A stretch of 64,000 nt of DNA. It comes from Leguminivora glycinivorella (taxonomy: Eukaryota > Arthropoda > Insecta > Lepidoptera > Tortricidae). A program made the position numbers and the translations under genes. Positions 50,766-61,113 of this stretch are shown here, in pieces. Within the stretch, counting starts at the first letter, position 1. Every line of letters starts with the position of its first letter. The notes beneath the pieces were generated by a model. It was not told the origin of the DNA. It worked only from the letters and a program-made list of their open reading frames with translations, and ran no database searches. The stretch spans positions 4,142,401 to 4,206,400 of the forward strand of contig NC_062980.1 in the NCBI RefSeq assembly GCF_023078275.1, written 5' to 3'.

Positions 50766-51143
50766 TCATTTTACAAACTCGGGGTTTGCCAGAGAGCTAT
50801 GGAGCGCAGCATATTAGGTGTGAAACTAAGGGATCGAATCCGAAACACCACGCTGCGCTCAAAAACTCTGATAATTGATGTAGCTCGAAAAGCGGCCAAG
50901 TTAAAGTGGGACTGGGCTGGACATGTCTGCCGTATGCCGAATGACTTGTGGGAGTTGTGGGCCAAGATAGCCACGGAATGGGAGCCCCATGAGTCGAACA
51001 GAGGATCCGGCAGACCTCGCCGGCGATGGCGGGATAACTTGGACTCCTTTTTGACAGACTGGCCAGTTTTAGCTCAAGATCGAGAAGAATGGAGAAAGAA
51101 GGGGGGGGCCTTTGCCCAGCAGTGGGACACAATAGGCTCATAA
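50766..51143 (+). pseudogene. RTE-clade LINE, C-terminal reverse-transcriptase fragment
   Basis: The frame opens with GVCQRAMERSILGVKLRDRI and runs on through KWDWAGHVCRM and SGRPRRRWRDNLDSFLTDWP to a stop at 51141-51143 after AFAQQWDTIGS. CQRAMERxMLGVxLRDR...KWxWAGHVxR...GRPxxRWxDxL...REEWRxxxxAFxQQW is diagnostic of RTE-type reverse transcriptases. The copy is 5'-truncated to the last 125 codons without stops and ends in (AAT)n, a short-repeat tail of the kind RTE elements carry. The long frame on the opposite strand is a shadow. Confidence 0.88.
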
Positions 51144-51255
51144 TAATAATAATAATTTAGTCACATATTTATTGAGATAAAAATAAATGAAAGACAGTTT
51201 TTGGATAAAATAAACTAATTAGTGAAATTGTCTTCGGTTACCGCGATAGTTACTC

Positions 51256-51417
51256 ATGAAATAAAACTATGGAAACGGATTATTGTGGGTAGCTTTTGCA
51301 CATTGTAATTTTTCCTCAGTCATCCATAACCACGAATAGTGTAAACTGTTCGAAACGTGGGGATGAATTGTAAATTAATTATACGCGATATAATCCGTTT
51401 CCATACCTTTATTTCAT
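51256..51417 (+). mobile_element. Fam-Q element with inverted ends and ACCACG motif
   Basis: ATGAAATAAAACTATGGAAA, CGGATTAT at 51256-51283 is inverted at 51390-51417 (ATAATCCGTTTCCATACCTT, TATTTCAT). Between them: CAGTCATCCATAACCACG, hairpin CGAATAGT-GTAA-ACTGTTCG, AAACGTGGGG. A MITE or the end region of a retroelement; unresolved. Confidence 0.6.
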
Positions 51418-51494
51418 AATTAGTGAAAGTCAAACTTGGCAATGATACGTACTTTAAAATTCGCCTTTAGCTAAAATAACTGCCATATTGTACA

Positions 51495-51735
51495 TACATA
51501 CATTCACGCCTGTATCCCATAAAGGGGTAGGCAGAGCACATGAAACTACTGTAGTCTCAGTGCCACTCTTGGCAATCAAAGGGTTGAAACAAAACGAAAA
51601 TTGTGACCTTGCAGTGACAGGTTGCCAGCCTCTCGCCTACGCCACAATTTAACCCATATCCCACAGTCGACTTCTACGACACCCACGGGAAGATAGGGGG
51701 TGGTGAAATTCTTAACCCGTCACCACACGGGTGCC
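51495..51735 (-). repeat. LINE-tail or SINE-like repeat, copy 2
   Basis: Inverse of 32090-32365, with tail ACATACATACATTCACGCCT at its left and CCCGTCACCACACGGGTG at its right. Confidence 0.6.
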
Positions 51736-52082
51736 ATATTGTATAACGCCATATCTGTCATTAAATCATAATTAACGTGTATCGTGGGCGTTTAATATTT
51801 TTTGATGTAGGATGTGGGATAATCAAGCTAAGTGCAAGGATTACTATATATATAATTTACAAACTTCATACTAAAAATTGTACCTCGACTTTTTAGCGCC
51901 ACCTATTAATTACTATCTTAACTACTCTGATGATGCCTACATTCGAGTCCTGCCGGAGGGGTGATTTTTTCATTTTTCTTTTAATTTAAAAATATGTAAT
52001 ATCGCTCGCAGACGTTCTGCATGATAAAAAACAAATTTAATAGGCAAAAATATTTGGAGTAAATTTGATTTTAGCCACTTTC

Positions 52083-52315
52083 AGGCACTGGTCCCACCGC
52101 GAGCTAGTAAGCTATGAGCTATCGGCTATAAAAACGAACAAAAGATAAGCACCCCCGTGCAAATAAAAGAGACACGGCGATATTGATAGCTCACCGCTGG
52201 GCGAGTAACTATAAACATCGCCGTGTCTCTTTTATTTACACGGGAGTGATTATCTTTTGTTCGTTTTTATAGCCGATAGCTCATAGCTTACTAGCTCGCG
52301 GTGGGACCAGTGCCT
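52083..52315. mobile_element. Fam-N long-hairpin MITE (233 bp)
   Basis: Arms of about 100 bp: AGGCACTGGTCCCACCGCGA, GCTAGTAAGCTATGAGCTAT and AAAGAGACACGGCGAT are all repeated in inverse on the right. Only about 40 bp lie between the arms. Single copy here. Confidence 0.85.
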
Positions 52316-52494
52316 CAGGCTGCGAAACAGCGCTATGTAGTTTTAAGCCTAAAAGGCATTTCAGGGCTACGCGTTTTTGTATGGGCTTTGTCAGTCCAGT
52401 ATTTAATCGTTTTCGCTAAGTGTAATTATTTGTATTAAAGGCTACTATTTAAATCTGGTGTCGAGTTGTTAAGGAACGATATTTTAGACACTTT

Positions 52495-52632
52495 CCCCCC
52501 TATTCATAAACGTTCATTAAAGTTATCAAGTCGATAAAGTTCGTTTGTTCCTTTCACGTATTGGTGTGATAGAATGGGACAAACGAACTTCATCGGATTG
52601 ATAACTTTAGTGAACTTTTATGAATAAGGGGG
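52495..52632. mobile_element. Fam-O MITE
   Basis: Left CCCCCCTATTCATAAACGTT, right CTTTTATGAATAAGGGGG. The arms pair over about 60 bp (AAAGTTATCAAGTCGATAAA with TCATCGGATTGATAACTTTA). It is non-coding. Confidence 0.8.
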
Positions 52633-52839
52633 TTTATTTATAGTTCCTCATAGCTCCGTATATTGTGAATTCGTTTCATTGTTTAATTTTTGACATAAAA
52701 TGTTATTACGTACCTACGTACATTACGTCATTTCACTGTAAAAGTAGGTTTAAGTACAATATCATTTGAAAATTCCAGGGACTCATGTGAAGTAGGGGTT
52801 GCTTACAATAGTTTATTTTTCAACTTTAGGTAAGGTACC

Positions 52840-53040
52840 TACAGCGGGGCAAATCGCGACTGGGGGACCATTGAAAGTGATCCATTTTTTCCATTATTAT
52901 ACACTATGATGTTGAGTTCTACATGTATCCACTGAACACGCCTACCATATATAACCAGTGGATACTCTAATTAATAATGCAAACATTGTAAAACATTGAA
53001 AAAATGGACCAGTTACATTTGCCCCCAGTCGAGATTTGCC
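52840..53040. mobile_element. Fam-Z MITE, copy 3
   Basis: TACAGCGGGGCAAATCGCGA to GCCCCCAGTCGAGATTTGCC, with the family interior ACTATGATGTTGAGTTCTAC and ACGCCTACCATATATAACC. Confidence 0.78.
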
Positions 53041-53260
53041 GTTGATAACGTCCGATCAAAGGATGTTGACATCCGACCTTATAGATCCTGGTTCAAATGA
53101 CTTTCTTCGGAATTCAGGCCAAGGGTTTGAAGCTACGCGACACCTACCGCCTACGGCAAGATGGAGTTCCGACATATCATACATTTATTATCAGAGTTTT
53201 CTTACGAGTAGTAATAGTACTAATGTTGCAAGTTGCATGAGAGTTTAACAAGAAATATAG
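53041..53260 (+). repeat. Fam-T repeat, copy 2
   Basis: GTTGACATCCGACCTTATAG, GGCCAAGGGTTTGAAGCTAC, GGCAAGATGGAGTTCCGACA. Direct repeat of 53965-54180 at about 920 bp distance. Class unknown. Confidence 0.55.
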
Positions 53261-53477
53261 AAATTTTCTTTTATGTGTTTCATACATTTTTTTCTGATGA
53301 AAATTTCGCAATTTTGGAAAGTGTCCGTTGGCACATTAATAACTAATAGTAGTAGGTATGGTATATGTATCTGTTAGTTTAACGTTCAAGTAAATTATTA
53401 AGCAGATTAACATAAAATTTAGAATTTAAATAATTTGACACCCAGGAAAGGATAAAAGATAGTAACATTATTATATA

Positions 53478-53653
53478 CTAGCTTTTGCCCGCGGCTTCGC
53501 TAGCATTAGAAAGAGACACAAATTAGCCTATGCCACTCTCCATCCCTTCAAGTATTTCCACTTAAAAAATCACGACAATTCGTCGCTCCGTTTTACCGTG
53601 AAAGACGGACAAAGAAACAGACACACACACTTTCCCATTTATAATATTAGTAT
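53478..53653 (-). mobile_element. Hel-E non-autonomous Helitron, copy 6
   Basis: CTAGCTTTTGCCCGCGGCTT at the left to TTCCCATTTATAATATTAGT-AT at the right (minus orientation). It abuts a LINE 3' end at 53654. Confidence 0.78.
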
Positions 53654-53920
53654 CATCACAGGCCTTTGCGTCTATTGCAGACGATTTACACATTGCTGCT
53701 TCGACAACGGGTTTGGTGACTGTGGAGGCCGATTCGCGAGCGGCACGACCTGCCACATTTTTGGCAGAGGAAACTCATACCACCTGAGGTTCTAGTCTCG
53801 GTTTGCTTTCTGCGACACCTTTTACTATCTAAAGCATTAAACCAGGCTTCGTCGCATAGCCCTCTCCCCTCCACAACACGCTTTCGCCTAGAGTATGGAT
53901 AATCATTATTCACATTTCAC
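53654..53920 (-). pseudogene. LINE C-terminal zinc-finger fragment, minus strand
   Basis: Minus strand: RKRVVEGRGLCDEAWFNALD and on to FLCQKCGRSCRSRIGLHSHQ-TRCRSSNV, stop at 53686-53688, then TCTGCAATAGACGCAAAGGC. The CxxCGRxCxSRIGLxSHxRxC finger and the 3' ACGCAAAGGCCTGT match the fragment at 18.3-18.65 kb. Confidence 0.75.
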
Positions 53921-53964
53921 TCGGTCGTTTTAAGAAGATGTTTTTTAATTTTTTTGATTATTTT

Positions 53965-54200
53965 ATCGGATGTGCACATCTGACCTTATGGATTGCGATT
54001 CTAATGACATCCATCGGAATCCAGGGCAAGGGTTTGAAGTGATGCGACACCCGCCCACGGCAAGATTGAGTTCCGATATACCATCCGTTTATTATCAGGA
54101 TCAAACAAAACCTCATGAATGCAAATTTGCGCTACCGAAGGAAAATGTCACACGTCTTCGTGTTTCTCAGGGAGACTAGAGATAAGGAGAAAAGTCTGTC
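53965..54200 (+). repeat. Fam-T repeat, copy 3
   Basis: CATCTGACCTTATGGATTGC, CAGGGCAAGGGTTTGAAGTG, GCAAGATTGAGTTCCGATAT. Confidence 0.55.
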
Positions 54201-54654
54201 GAAGTAGACAGTCGCAAAAATGACCGGCTGAGGCCTTGTAATTGCAGTTACAAATCTCTCCGCTTGGAGCGCATGTCTCGCTCAATGATCAGCGATGTGA
54301 GATGACATTAGACGTTCTTTTCTCTAGGCTGATTTCGTCAGACTGAGCAAGTCAAGACGTAGTCCCGTGATAGTGCGTCAGATGTTCTCGGGTTCGATTC
54401 TGACAGCGATCTTTTTGCTTTTTGTTTTTTTATACATTAATTTTCTTTTTGTGTATTTTATTTGTGTTAATTTATTGTTTTATTCATACAAATGTTAACT
54501 TAAGCCCTTTTACATTGTTTGCCCCATCTTAGGATTCTTCGGTAATGTTGTAAGTCTTGCGAATGAAATTTCTAAAAGTTGTAACAATTTAAACAAAATA
54601 TTTTTGAACATTAAAAGAATAAAATAATTCAAGAAAAATATTAGTAGAAAAAAT

Positions 54655-54745
54655 AAAAGAGGTCTCATCAGGATTTGAACCCGGGACCTCTTGCTCCGTA
54701 GGCGGGGTCACTACCGAGAAGGCAAAGAGATTGTCAAACCCTTAT
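54655..54745 (-). mobile_element. tRNA-derived SINE head
   Basis: Minus strand: CTCGGTAGTGACCCCGCCTA, CGGAGCAAGAGGTCCCGGGT, TCAAATCCTGATGAGACC. The B-box is GGTTCAAATCC; the A-box is weak. It fits no complete tRNA cloverleaf by eye, so it is called a SINE head, not a tRNA gene. Confidence 0.6.
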
Positions 54746-54979
54746 GCACCTGTGATTGCAGCGCCACCTATCTTTTCTTTTATATGTGCATTTCTGATAC
54801 TTAAAGCTTTCGCTTCTTATATTTCTAATCTCCATAGTGTTTCTGAGAATATACATATATTCTCATAGATACCATGAAATTGCGTTTATTAATACAGAAT
54901 TAGAACTCATTAAAGGGCAGTTGTAAGATCCGGCAGATTGCAAGGTGTTTCAATGTTTCAATGATAATCATATTATTTT

Positions 54980-55388
54980 TTATTTTTCACCAGCTCAACT
55001 GGTAATGGCTCTCTTTATTCTTCGAAAACAGTTAGCAAAATCGCATTTTATCCATAAGAGTGCAAAGTAATTTCATACAAATTTTAACTTGATGTCTTAA
55101 GCTGGCGGGTAGAATTTACCTATTAATTTTGAATCATAAATATTTAATAAATTGATGGATTTGATGTTTTACAGTTAGTATTTTATCTGTGTTGATGTGG
55201 TGAAAAATTTTGTGTTTCATTCGGTAGCTGCCTTGAAACCCTCACAATGTTCAAGATACCACATTCAGAACCACTTGCTACGCTTGCGGTTCAATATTGG
55301 AATCTTTCGCTCGCTCGGGTATCAATATTGGCACGTGCGGTTAAACAATAACTTTGCTCCCTTGCAAAACAAATACGAGTAACTATTT
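54980..55388 (-). repeat. Fam-H repeat, copy 2
   Basis: Inverse of 851-1251, with an extra GAACCACTTGCTACGCTTGC segment that copy 1 has lost. Confidence 0.6.
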
Positions 55389-55399
55389 ACTTACCTACC

Positions 55400-55939
55400 A
55401 CAAATAAACTACTTATGTTAGATCTTATTTAGATAAGTAATTTGTGTTTATTTAAATTTGTATCGCCTAGTTCTGTGGTATCGCCTGTAATCGTCTGGCC
55501 ACCCGTAAACTCATTTTTAATTTCAACTTTGTAATGACTTTCGCCACTTGTCATTCCCAATTTTCTACTGAAAAGATAATTAACTTTAACTTGAGCTAAA
55601 TAAAATTCGTTTAATATTTTCATTAAAGTACAATGCTGTTAATTTTGTGTTTCATAAGATCTCTATTATACGATAAGATTTATTTATTTATTTTTATTTA
55701 TTTTTATTCATAATAATTAACACAGCATGACAGATAAACCAAAGCACTGTGAAAATACATATATGATCCCTATATATACATAACGCGAAAAAGTTAACAT
55801 ACAATTAACACTAATATGGCACAGAAGAAGGACGAACAATACGAACATCCAGGATAATACTATTATACTAAAAGTAGGTAACAAAGATTGACCAAATACA
55901 ATACCTAGATGTTTTCGTTGAGGGTTTATAGTTATTTTT
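55400..55939. other. AT-rich, nothing coding
   Basis: 55680-55720 is a (TTTA)n-like run that could be a LINE 3' tail (minus strand). Otherwise nothing is recognised. Confidence 0.35.
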
Positions 55940-56536
55940 AGGGTTCCGTAGTCAACTAGGAACCCTTATAGTTTCGCCATGTCTGTCTGTCCGTCCGTCC
56001 GTCCGTCCGTCCGTCCGTCCGTCCGTCCGTCCGTCCGTCCGTCCGTCCGTCCGTCCGTCCGTCCGCGGATAATCTCAGTAACCGTTAGCACTAGAAAGCT
56101 GAAATTTGGTACCAATATGTATATCAATCACGCCAACAAAGTGCAAAAATAAAAAATGGGAAAAAATGTTTTATTAGGGTACCCCCCCTACATGCAAAGT
56201 GGGGGCTGATATTTTTTTTCATTCCAACCCCAACGTGTGATATATTGTTGGATAGGTATTTAAAAATGAATAAGGGTTTACTAAAATCATTTTTTGATAA
56301 TGTTAATAGTTTCGGAAATAATCGCTCTTAAAGGAAAAAAAAGTGCGTCCCCCCCCCCTCTAACTTTTGAACCATATGTTTAAAAAATATGAAAAAAATC
56401 ACCAAAGTAGAACTTTGTAAAGACTTTCTAGGAAAATTGTTTTGAACTTGATAGGGTCAGTAGTTTTTGAGAAAAATACGAAAAACTACGGAACCCTACA
56501 CTGAGTGTGGCCCGACACGCTCTTGGCCGGTTTTTT
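55940..56536 (+). mobile_element. Fam-C element, copy 2, with long (CCGT)n expansion
   Basis: Same order as copy 1. The CCGT run spans 55990-56064 (about 18 units), against a handful in the other two copies. It ends with the GAGTGTGGCCCGACACGCTC hairpin. Confidence 0.82.
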
Positions 56537-56919
56537 ATTATATAGAAGTTATTATAAAAATAACCTTAGATTTATTTTAGACCTTTTAGGTTTTTAATAT
56601 TTGATTACTTAAAAGGTAGTTTTCTACCAGTTTTAAGAATAATATGTGTACGATTTAATTTATCATTAATTTTAACTAAATCGTGGTTTAAATTACCTAC
56701 CAAATTTTACGTACATAATTATGTAGGTACGAATAAACGCATAAAAATCATGTACCTAATTGTACATCTAATTATATACTACAATAAATATTAAAAATCC
56801 AAACCTAATTTAAGTTTTCATTAATTTACATAAAATTACATTTTTATTAAATAAAACTGGTAATTTAATCTGCTAAGCAACTTATAAATTTAAATAGATA
56901 TCATACACGAACACGAAAG
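56537..56919. other. AT-rich, nothing recognised
   Basis: No repeat family or coding signature is seen. Confidence 0.35.
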
Positions 56920-57020
56920 AAAAAACGACAGGGCCCACTGGTGACCGAGCCGGGAATCGAACCCGGGTCTTCAGCTACGCGGCTAACGTCCTCACCACTA
57001 GACCACCCGCCCGCCGCGGT
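56920..57020 (-). mobile_element. tRNA-derived SINE (SINE-2)
   Basis: Minus strand head: GGGTGGTCTAGTGGTGAGGA (A-box) and GACCCGGGTTCGATTCCCGG (B-box) at tRNA-like spacing, followed by CTCGGTCACCAGTGGGCCCT and an AT-rich tail. The cloverleaf is incomplete after the T-arm, so it is a SINE rather than a tRNA gene. Confidence 0.75.
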
Positions 57021-57418
57021 ACCCGACGAAATTTCTCTAGTGTATGTTATCTCTGATAAGGCTAGGCGCCTTTGACTAACTCTAAGGGCGAGCAATTAGT
57101 GCTTGCACCTCCTATACGAATCCTTTGCAGGATTACGATATAGCGAGAGAGATGGTGCTGCCATCTATACAACTAAGCAACTCTTTACTTTCTTTAGTTA
57201 TTAATACCGCGCCCCCTTTCAAGTAAATCACTAGTTAATAATAGGTAGGTGAAAGATTTTCCTTAGTAAATCCTTTGCGAAGGACAGTCCTCTCCTAGAA
57301 GTTATTTCAGTCTAGTAATATATTTATTATGACAAGAAAGGCGATGATTGTAGGTCACAGACTGATTCTGACTGAAACACTTGTAATATTGGTTTTGATT
57401 GGACCTTGAATACCATTA

Positions 57419-57819
57419 TTATCTTTATTTATTTTCATTCTTAAGTTAGGCTGTTTATAATATGAATATAAAAGTAAAATACAAAAACACATACAAAACA
57501 ATAAATAAATAAATATTATAGGACATTCTTACACAGATTGACTGAGGCCCACGGTAAGCTCAAGAAGGCTTGTGTGTGTGTACAAAACAATATAAAAAAC
57601 ATATAAACATATTATAAAAAACCTAACCTAGGGTGCCGCCAGCAGCGGGGCAGGGCCCAAGCTGCCGGTGGTTAGGACTGCAGAGAGAGGAACCGTCGGA
57701 CTATCCGCGCCGTGTCCAAGATCACCGCCTTCTGCATCTGGCCCTTGATCCAGCCACCTAGCGAGAGTCTCTTAAGATGTTGGTCGAGACTCTTCGCTAT
57801 GAGACCGTTCGCTGAAACC
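57419..57819 (-). pseudogene. R2-superclade LINE 3' end, minus-strand copy, with nested SINE
   Basis: Minus strand: GTTTCAGCGAACGGTCTCAT, then SLDQHLKRLSLGGWIKGQMQ and KAVILDTARIVRR as in the copy ending at 30970. The same GC-rich 3' region (GGCAGCTTGGGCCCTGCCCC) and AT-rich tail follow. 5'-truncated to the last 50 or so codons. A SINE-1 piece is inserted at 57504-57581. Confidence 0.85.
57504..57581 (-). mobile_element. SINE-1 3' fragment with 11-bp target duplication
   Basis: Minus strand: ACAAGCCTTCTTGAGCTTAC, CGTGGGCCTCAGTCAATCTG to AATATTTATTTATTT. ACAAAACAATA is present on both sides (57493-57503, 57582-57592) but once in the empty paralogue after 30970. This is a LINE-style insertion truncated at the 5' side. 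Confidence 0.88.
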
Positions 57820-57831
57820 ATTTATTATTAA

Positions 57832-57981
57832 GCCTGAGTAGACGTTCGGAGCGTCGAGCGGAGACTGCAGCAGGGCGGGCGAGCGTGCGTTTTGGACACT
57901 TGTATCAACTTCAAATAATTGTTTGACATGCACGCCGCGCGCCCTGCTCCGCTACACGCTCAATATAAGCTCACTCAGGCC
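57832..57981. mobile_element. Fam-M MITE, copy 2
   Basis: GCCTGAGTAGACGTTCGGAG to AGCTCACTCAGGC, inner words GCAGGGCGGGCGAGCGTGCG and CCGCGCGCCCTGCTCCGC. The centre GACACTTGTATCAACTTC is shared with copy 1. Confidence 0.7.
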
Positions 57982-58319
57982 ATCTATCATATATTTGGTA
58001 AATTTCATACTTTCATTGAAGTTTGATTTTTAAAATAACATTACACTGGCGGGGCTATCAAAATCACTGCCAACATAGCTTGGTATACTAAAGCGCCAAT
58101 GACTATGATAATTCTCGGGGTCGTGTCAAAATAAGTCCAAAAGCATAAAAAAATCCAAAATTGGAATCGACTTCAGGATATAAGTATTATTCATCTCCCA
58201 CGCGGCACTGTGGGCGGTTCTGATAACTTCGAATGAAAAGCCATACAAGAGCAAAAATACTCAGTTCAAAGTGAAAACAAATTATATTACGAGTAAAATA
58301 CATAAATTTAATCTATTTT

Positions 58320-58690
58320 TTAATATTTTATCTACATATTTAGTGTGGGATGCTACCTGCGTAGACACATTGGCATCGTCTCACCTCCAACGGACCAAGA
58401 TAAAAGCGGGCGCAGCAGCAAAAAGTGCCGAAATTTCGAAATGTAATAAATACAAAAGTCTTGGCAAAGAACACCTTATTGTAACTTTGGCGTAGAAACT
58501 CTAGGTCCATGGGGTCCCGCGCGAAGAAGTTTTTTTTATAGAAATCGCGAAGCGTCTGGTAACGATAACGATGACAGAAGAACTGGCGACTTCCTCGCAC
58601 AACGTATCAGCATTGCGATGTAGCGAGGAAATGTTGCCAGTATCCTTGGTACAATGCCTCAAGGACCTATTTTAGACATTAGCTAGCTTT
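58320..58690 (+). pseudogene. LINE C-terminal fragment (VETLGPWGP...QRGN type), frameshifted
   Basis: VWDATCVDTLASSHLQRTKI and KYKSLGKEHLIVTLA are in one frame. ETLGPWGPA, then EIAKRLVTIT and RRTGDFLAQRISIAM-RGNVA continue in others, so at least two frameshifts and one stop are present. The segment order matches the region found after the RT in many animal LINE proteins. Related pieces are at 24.8-25.1 and 59.9-60.1 kb. Confidence 0.7.
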
Positions 58691-58731
58691 TAAGTTTAGT
58701 CTTAGTTTCTTATATAATTATGTAAATATAT

Positions 58732-59600
58732 CAGAATCAGAATCAGAATCAGAATATTTTTATTCGTTAAACATAGGTAGTACAAAGATTTGGTCTTATA
58801 AATAAATATGTCAGTAACACTATGTTTTGCCTGCTGGCGTACGACTATTTCCTTATATTAATCATGCGTAATTACAAGATATAATTCATGCTTAACAAAA
58901 TACTATACAACCAGAAATTTATGCAAACGATATTGAAGTGCTAATACAAAAAACAATTGCTTCGTCAAATACAGTATTCAAAATTAATAAATATATTTAA
59001 GAATTGTTGTACACTGTAATAACATTTTCTAATTAATAACATTTTAAGTTCTGTCTTGAACTTTCCAAGTTTTAATATTTTAATATGGTCTGGTATTTTG
59101 TTAAATATTTGTGGGGCCATTCCCAACAGACTTTTTCGTACTAAGGCTGTGTGACAAGCTTTATTACGCAATGCATTTTCATACTGAGGTCTTACCGGGA
59201 GTCTTCGAATGTCAGCAATTTTTTCATATAATTGTGGATTACATTTAACAAAAATAGCAATTTCCAGAATGTATAAACTGGGCAAGGTCAGTATACTTAG
59301 CGATCTAAAATATGGAATGCAGCTATCTAACACTTTTAGCCCACACATTGCCCTTACACATCTCTTCTGTACTATAAACGCTGTATCTTTATCAACTGAA
59401 TTGCCCCAAAATATGATTCCATATCTTAGTGTTGATGCAACAAGACCGTTGTAAGCTACAAGTAAAGATTCCTTACTTACTATTTTCGAAAGCTTATGTA
59501 GAGCGAATACTGATTTGCTTAATTTTTTACAAATTTCACTTACATGATATTTCCAGGTAAGTTGATCATCAATGTATAAACCCAAAAATTTATATTATAA
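58732..59600 (-). pseudogene. CR1/Jockey-type LINE, C-terminal 206 codons and 3' region, minus strand
   Basis: Minus-strand frame 59600-58965: FLGLYIDDQLTWKYHVSEIC, then LVASTLRYGIIFWGNS, IVQKRCVRAMCGL and PVRPQYENALRNKAC. LGLxID..L.W..H...C.KLSK.....L and RYGIxFWG are post-catalytic motifs of non-LTR reverse transcriptases; the YADD core is lost. The frame is uninterrupted. The 3' end is a (TTCTGA)n hexamer tail at 58733-58755, as CR1-like elements have instead of poly-A. Confidence 0.8.
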
Positions 59601-59934
59601 TATATAATTTATAATCATGTAAGTAAAATAATTAGGCCATCTATTAAAATTTGTTTTTCGATATTTTATAACTTAAAAGTTTATTAATCTGGCAATAAAG
59701 TCTCATTAGTTTTATTAATTTGTGCGCACAAACTTCATGATTCATCAGTATCAGTGACAAATATTATCTTACGTGATTGTACTCATTTACCTACTTACTT
59801 TTTTTTAGGCGAAAAACTAAATTTTGTTTTCAATAAATAACACTTAGGTATATAAAAATTAGATACCATACATGTTATAAACTAATTAAAAACGAAAAAT
59901 CAATATCTAATGAGGCTGAATGCGTATGATGCTG

Positions 59935-60115
59935 GCAGCATTTCCTCGTTGAATCGCAATACTTCTTCGTTGAGCGAAGCTGCCAGCTCTTTTGTCAGTC
60001 AACCGCTTCACCAAGTCTTTATACAGTAATATCCTATACTGACCGAGGGTTTCGACACCAAAATTAACAAAGTTGTAATTGGCCTCGAGGTCTCTGCAGC
60101 TGGCCGCATTCTTTA
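59935..60115 (-). pseudogene. LINE C-terminal fragment (VETLGQYR...QRGN type), minus strand
   Basis: Minus strand: FVNFGVETLGQYRILLYKDL, VKRLTDKRAGSFAQRRSIAI, QRGNAASII in one frame. It is the least degraded of the three pieces of this kind in the window. Confidence 0.65.
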
Positions 60116-60131
60116 CTTATAAACAAAAGAC

Positions 60132-60626
60132 AAAAAACCGGCCAAGAGCGTATCGGGCCACGCTCAGTGTAGGGTTCCGTAGTTTTCCGTATTTTTCTCA
60201 AAAACTACTGAACCTATCGAGTTCAAAACAATTTTCCTAGAAAGTATTTATAAAGTACTACTTTTGTGATTTTTTTCATATTTTTTAAACATATGGTTCA
60301 AAAGTTAGAGGGGGGGGGGACGCACTTTTTCTTCCTTTAGGAGCGATTATTTCCGAAACTGTTAATATTATCAAAAAACGATATTAGTAAACCCTTATTC
60401 ATTTCATAATACCTATCCAACGATATATCACACGTTGGGGTTGGAATGAAAAAAAAATTCAGCCCCCACTTTACATGTAGGGGGGGTGCCCTAACGAAAC
60501 ATTTTTTTCCACTTTTTATTTTTGCACTTTGTTGGCGTGCTAACGGTTACTGAGATTATCCGCGGACGGACGGACAGACAGACATGGCGAAACTATAAGG
60601 GTTCCTAGTTGACTACGGAACCCTAA
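60132..60626 (-). mobile_element. Fam-C element, copy 3
   Basis: Inverse of copies 1 and 2: GAGCGTATCGGGCCACGCTC hairpin (one mismatch), AGGGTTCCGTAGTTTTCCGT to GGGTTCCTAGTTGACTACGG-AACCCT. The CCGT tract is reduced to two units, and part of the sequence next to it (the GAAAGCTGAAATTTGGTACC block) is missing. Confidence 0.8.
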
Positions 60627-61017
60627 AAAAGAAACCTGCAGTTTAGAAAAGTATAATAACTGCTACATCTGCACAAGGTTCCATTAAAACTTCGCTTCTC
60701 GTTTCCTGCCAGCATTTTTCCATTTTGCCTCGATTTTTGTCCGTGAATGGGTCGAACGGCGAGCAAAGGGCCCTAATTGACAATGTAACGTTGTTATCCC
60801 TTCCGAACTTGCCTTATTAATAATGTTCGTAAATAGGGTTTGGTTCTTTTTAAGCAGTTTAATGAGGTAGGAAAAGTTGTGGTGAGATACATAGAGAGAA
60901 CTAGATTGTGAATTGCTTTTGTAGAATTAAAAAAAACACAATTTGTTAGGCACTATAGATACTCATATGAGATGTATAGATTACTCATATGAGAGATAAT
61001 TTCGACCTCAGCAGCTG
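60627..61017. other. Unassigned
   Basis: Nothing recognised. Confidence 0.35.
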
Positions 61018-61113
61018 TGACCTGGGTGGCCGAGCGGATACAGGCATCTGCCGCGATTGCAGAGTACGCTGGTTCGATTCCAGCCTGCACTGGAGGCCTT
61101 GGTCACTTTTCTT
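61018..61113 (+). mobile_element. tRNA-derived SINE (SINE-3), split by WT4
   Basis: A-box GGTGGCCGAGCGG and B-box GGTTCGATTCCAG at tRNA spacing, then CCTGCACTGGAGGCCTTGGT and CACTTTTCTT. After WT4 the sequence continues ACTTTTCTTTCATATGTGTA, ATTTATTTCGGTTTTAATTA (62136-62178), an AT-rich tail. The head is of tRNA-Leu/Ser type; the anticodon arm and acceptor do not make a functional tRNA. Confidence 0.75.

Noticed and set aside
50797..51141. 114-codon minus-strand frame
   Set aside because: It is the exact shadow of the RTE reverse-transcriptase fragment on the plus strand.
54380..54415. tRNA-like string CTCGGGTTCGATTCTGACAG
   Set aside because: It resembles a B-box, but no A-box or closed acceptor stem is visible. 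At most it is an eroded SINE head.
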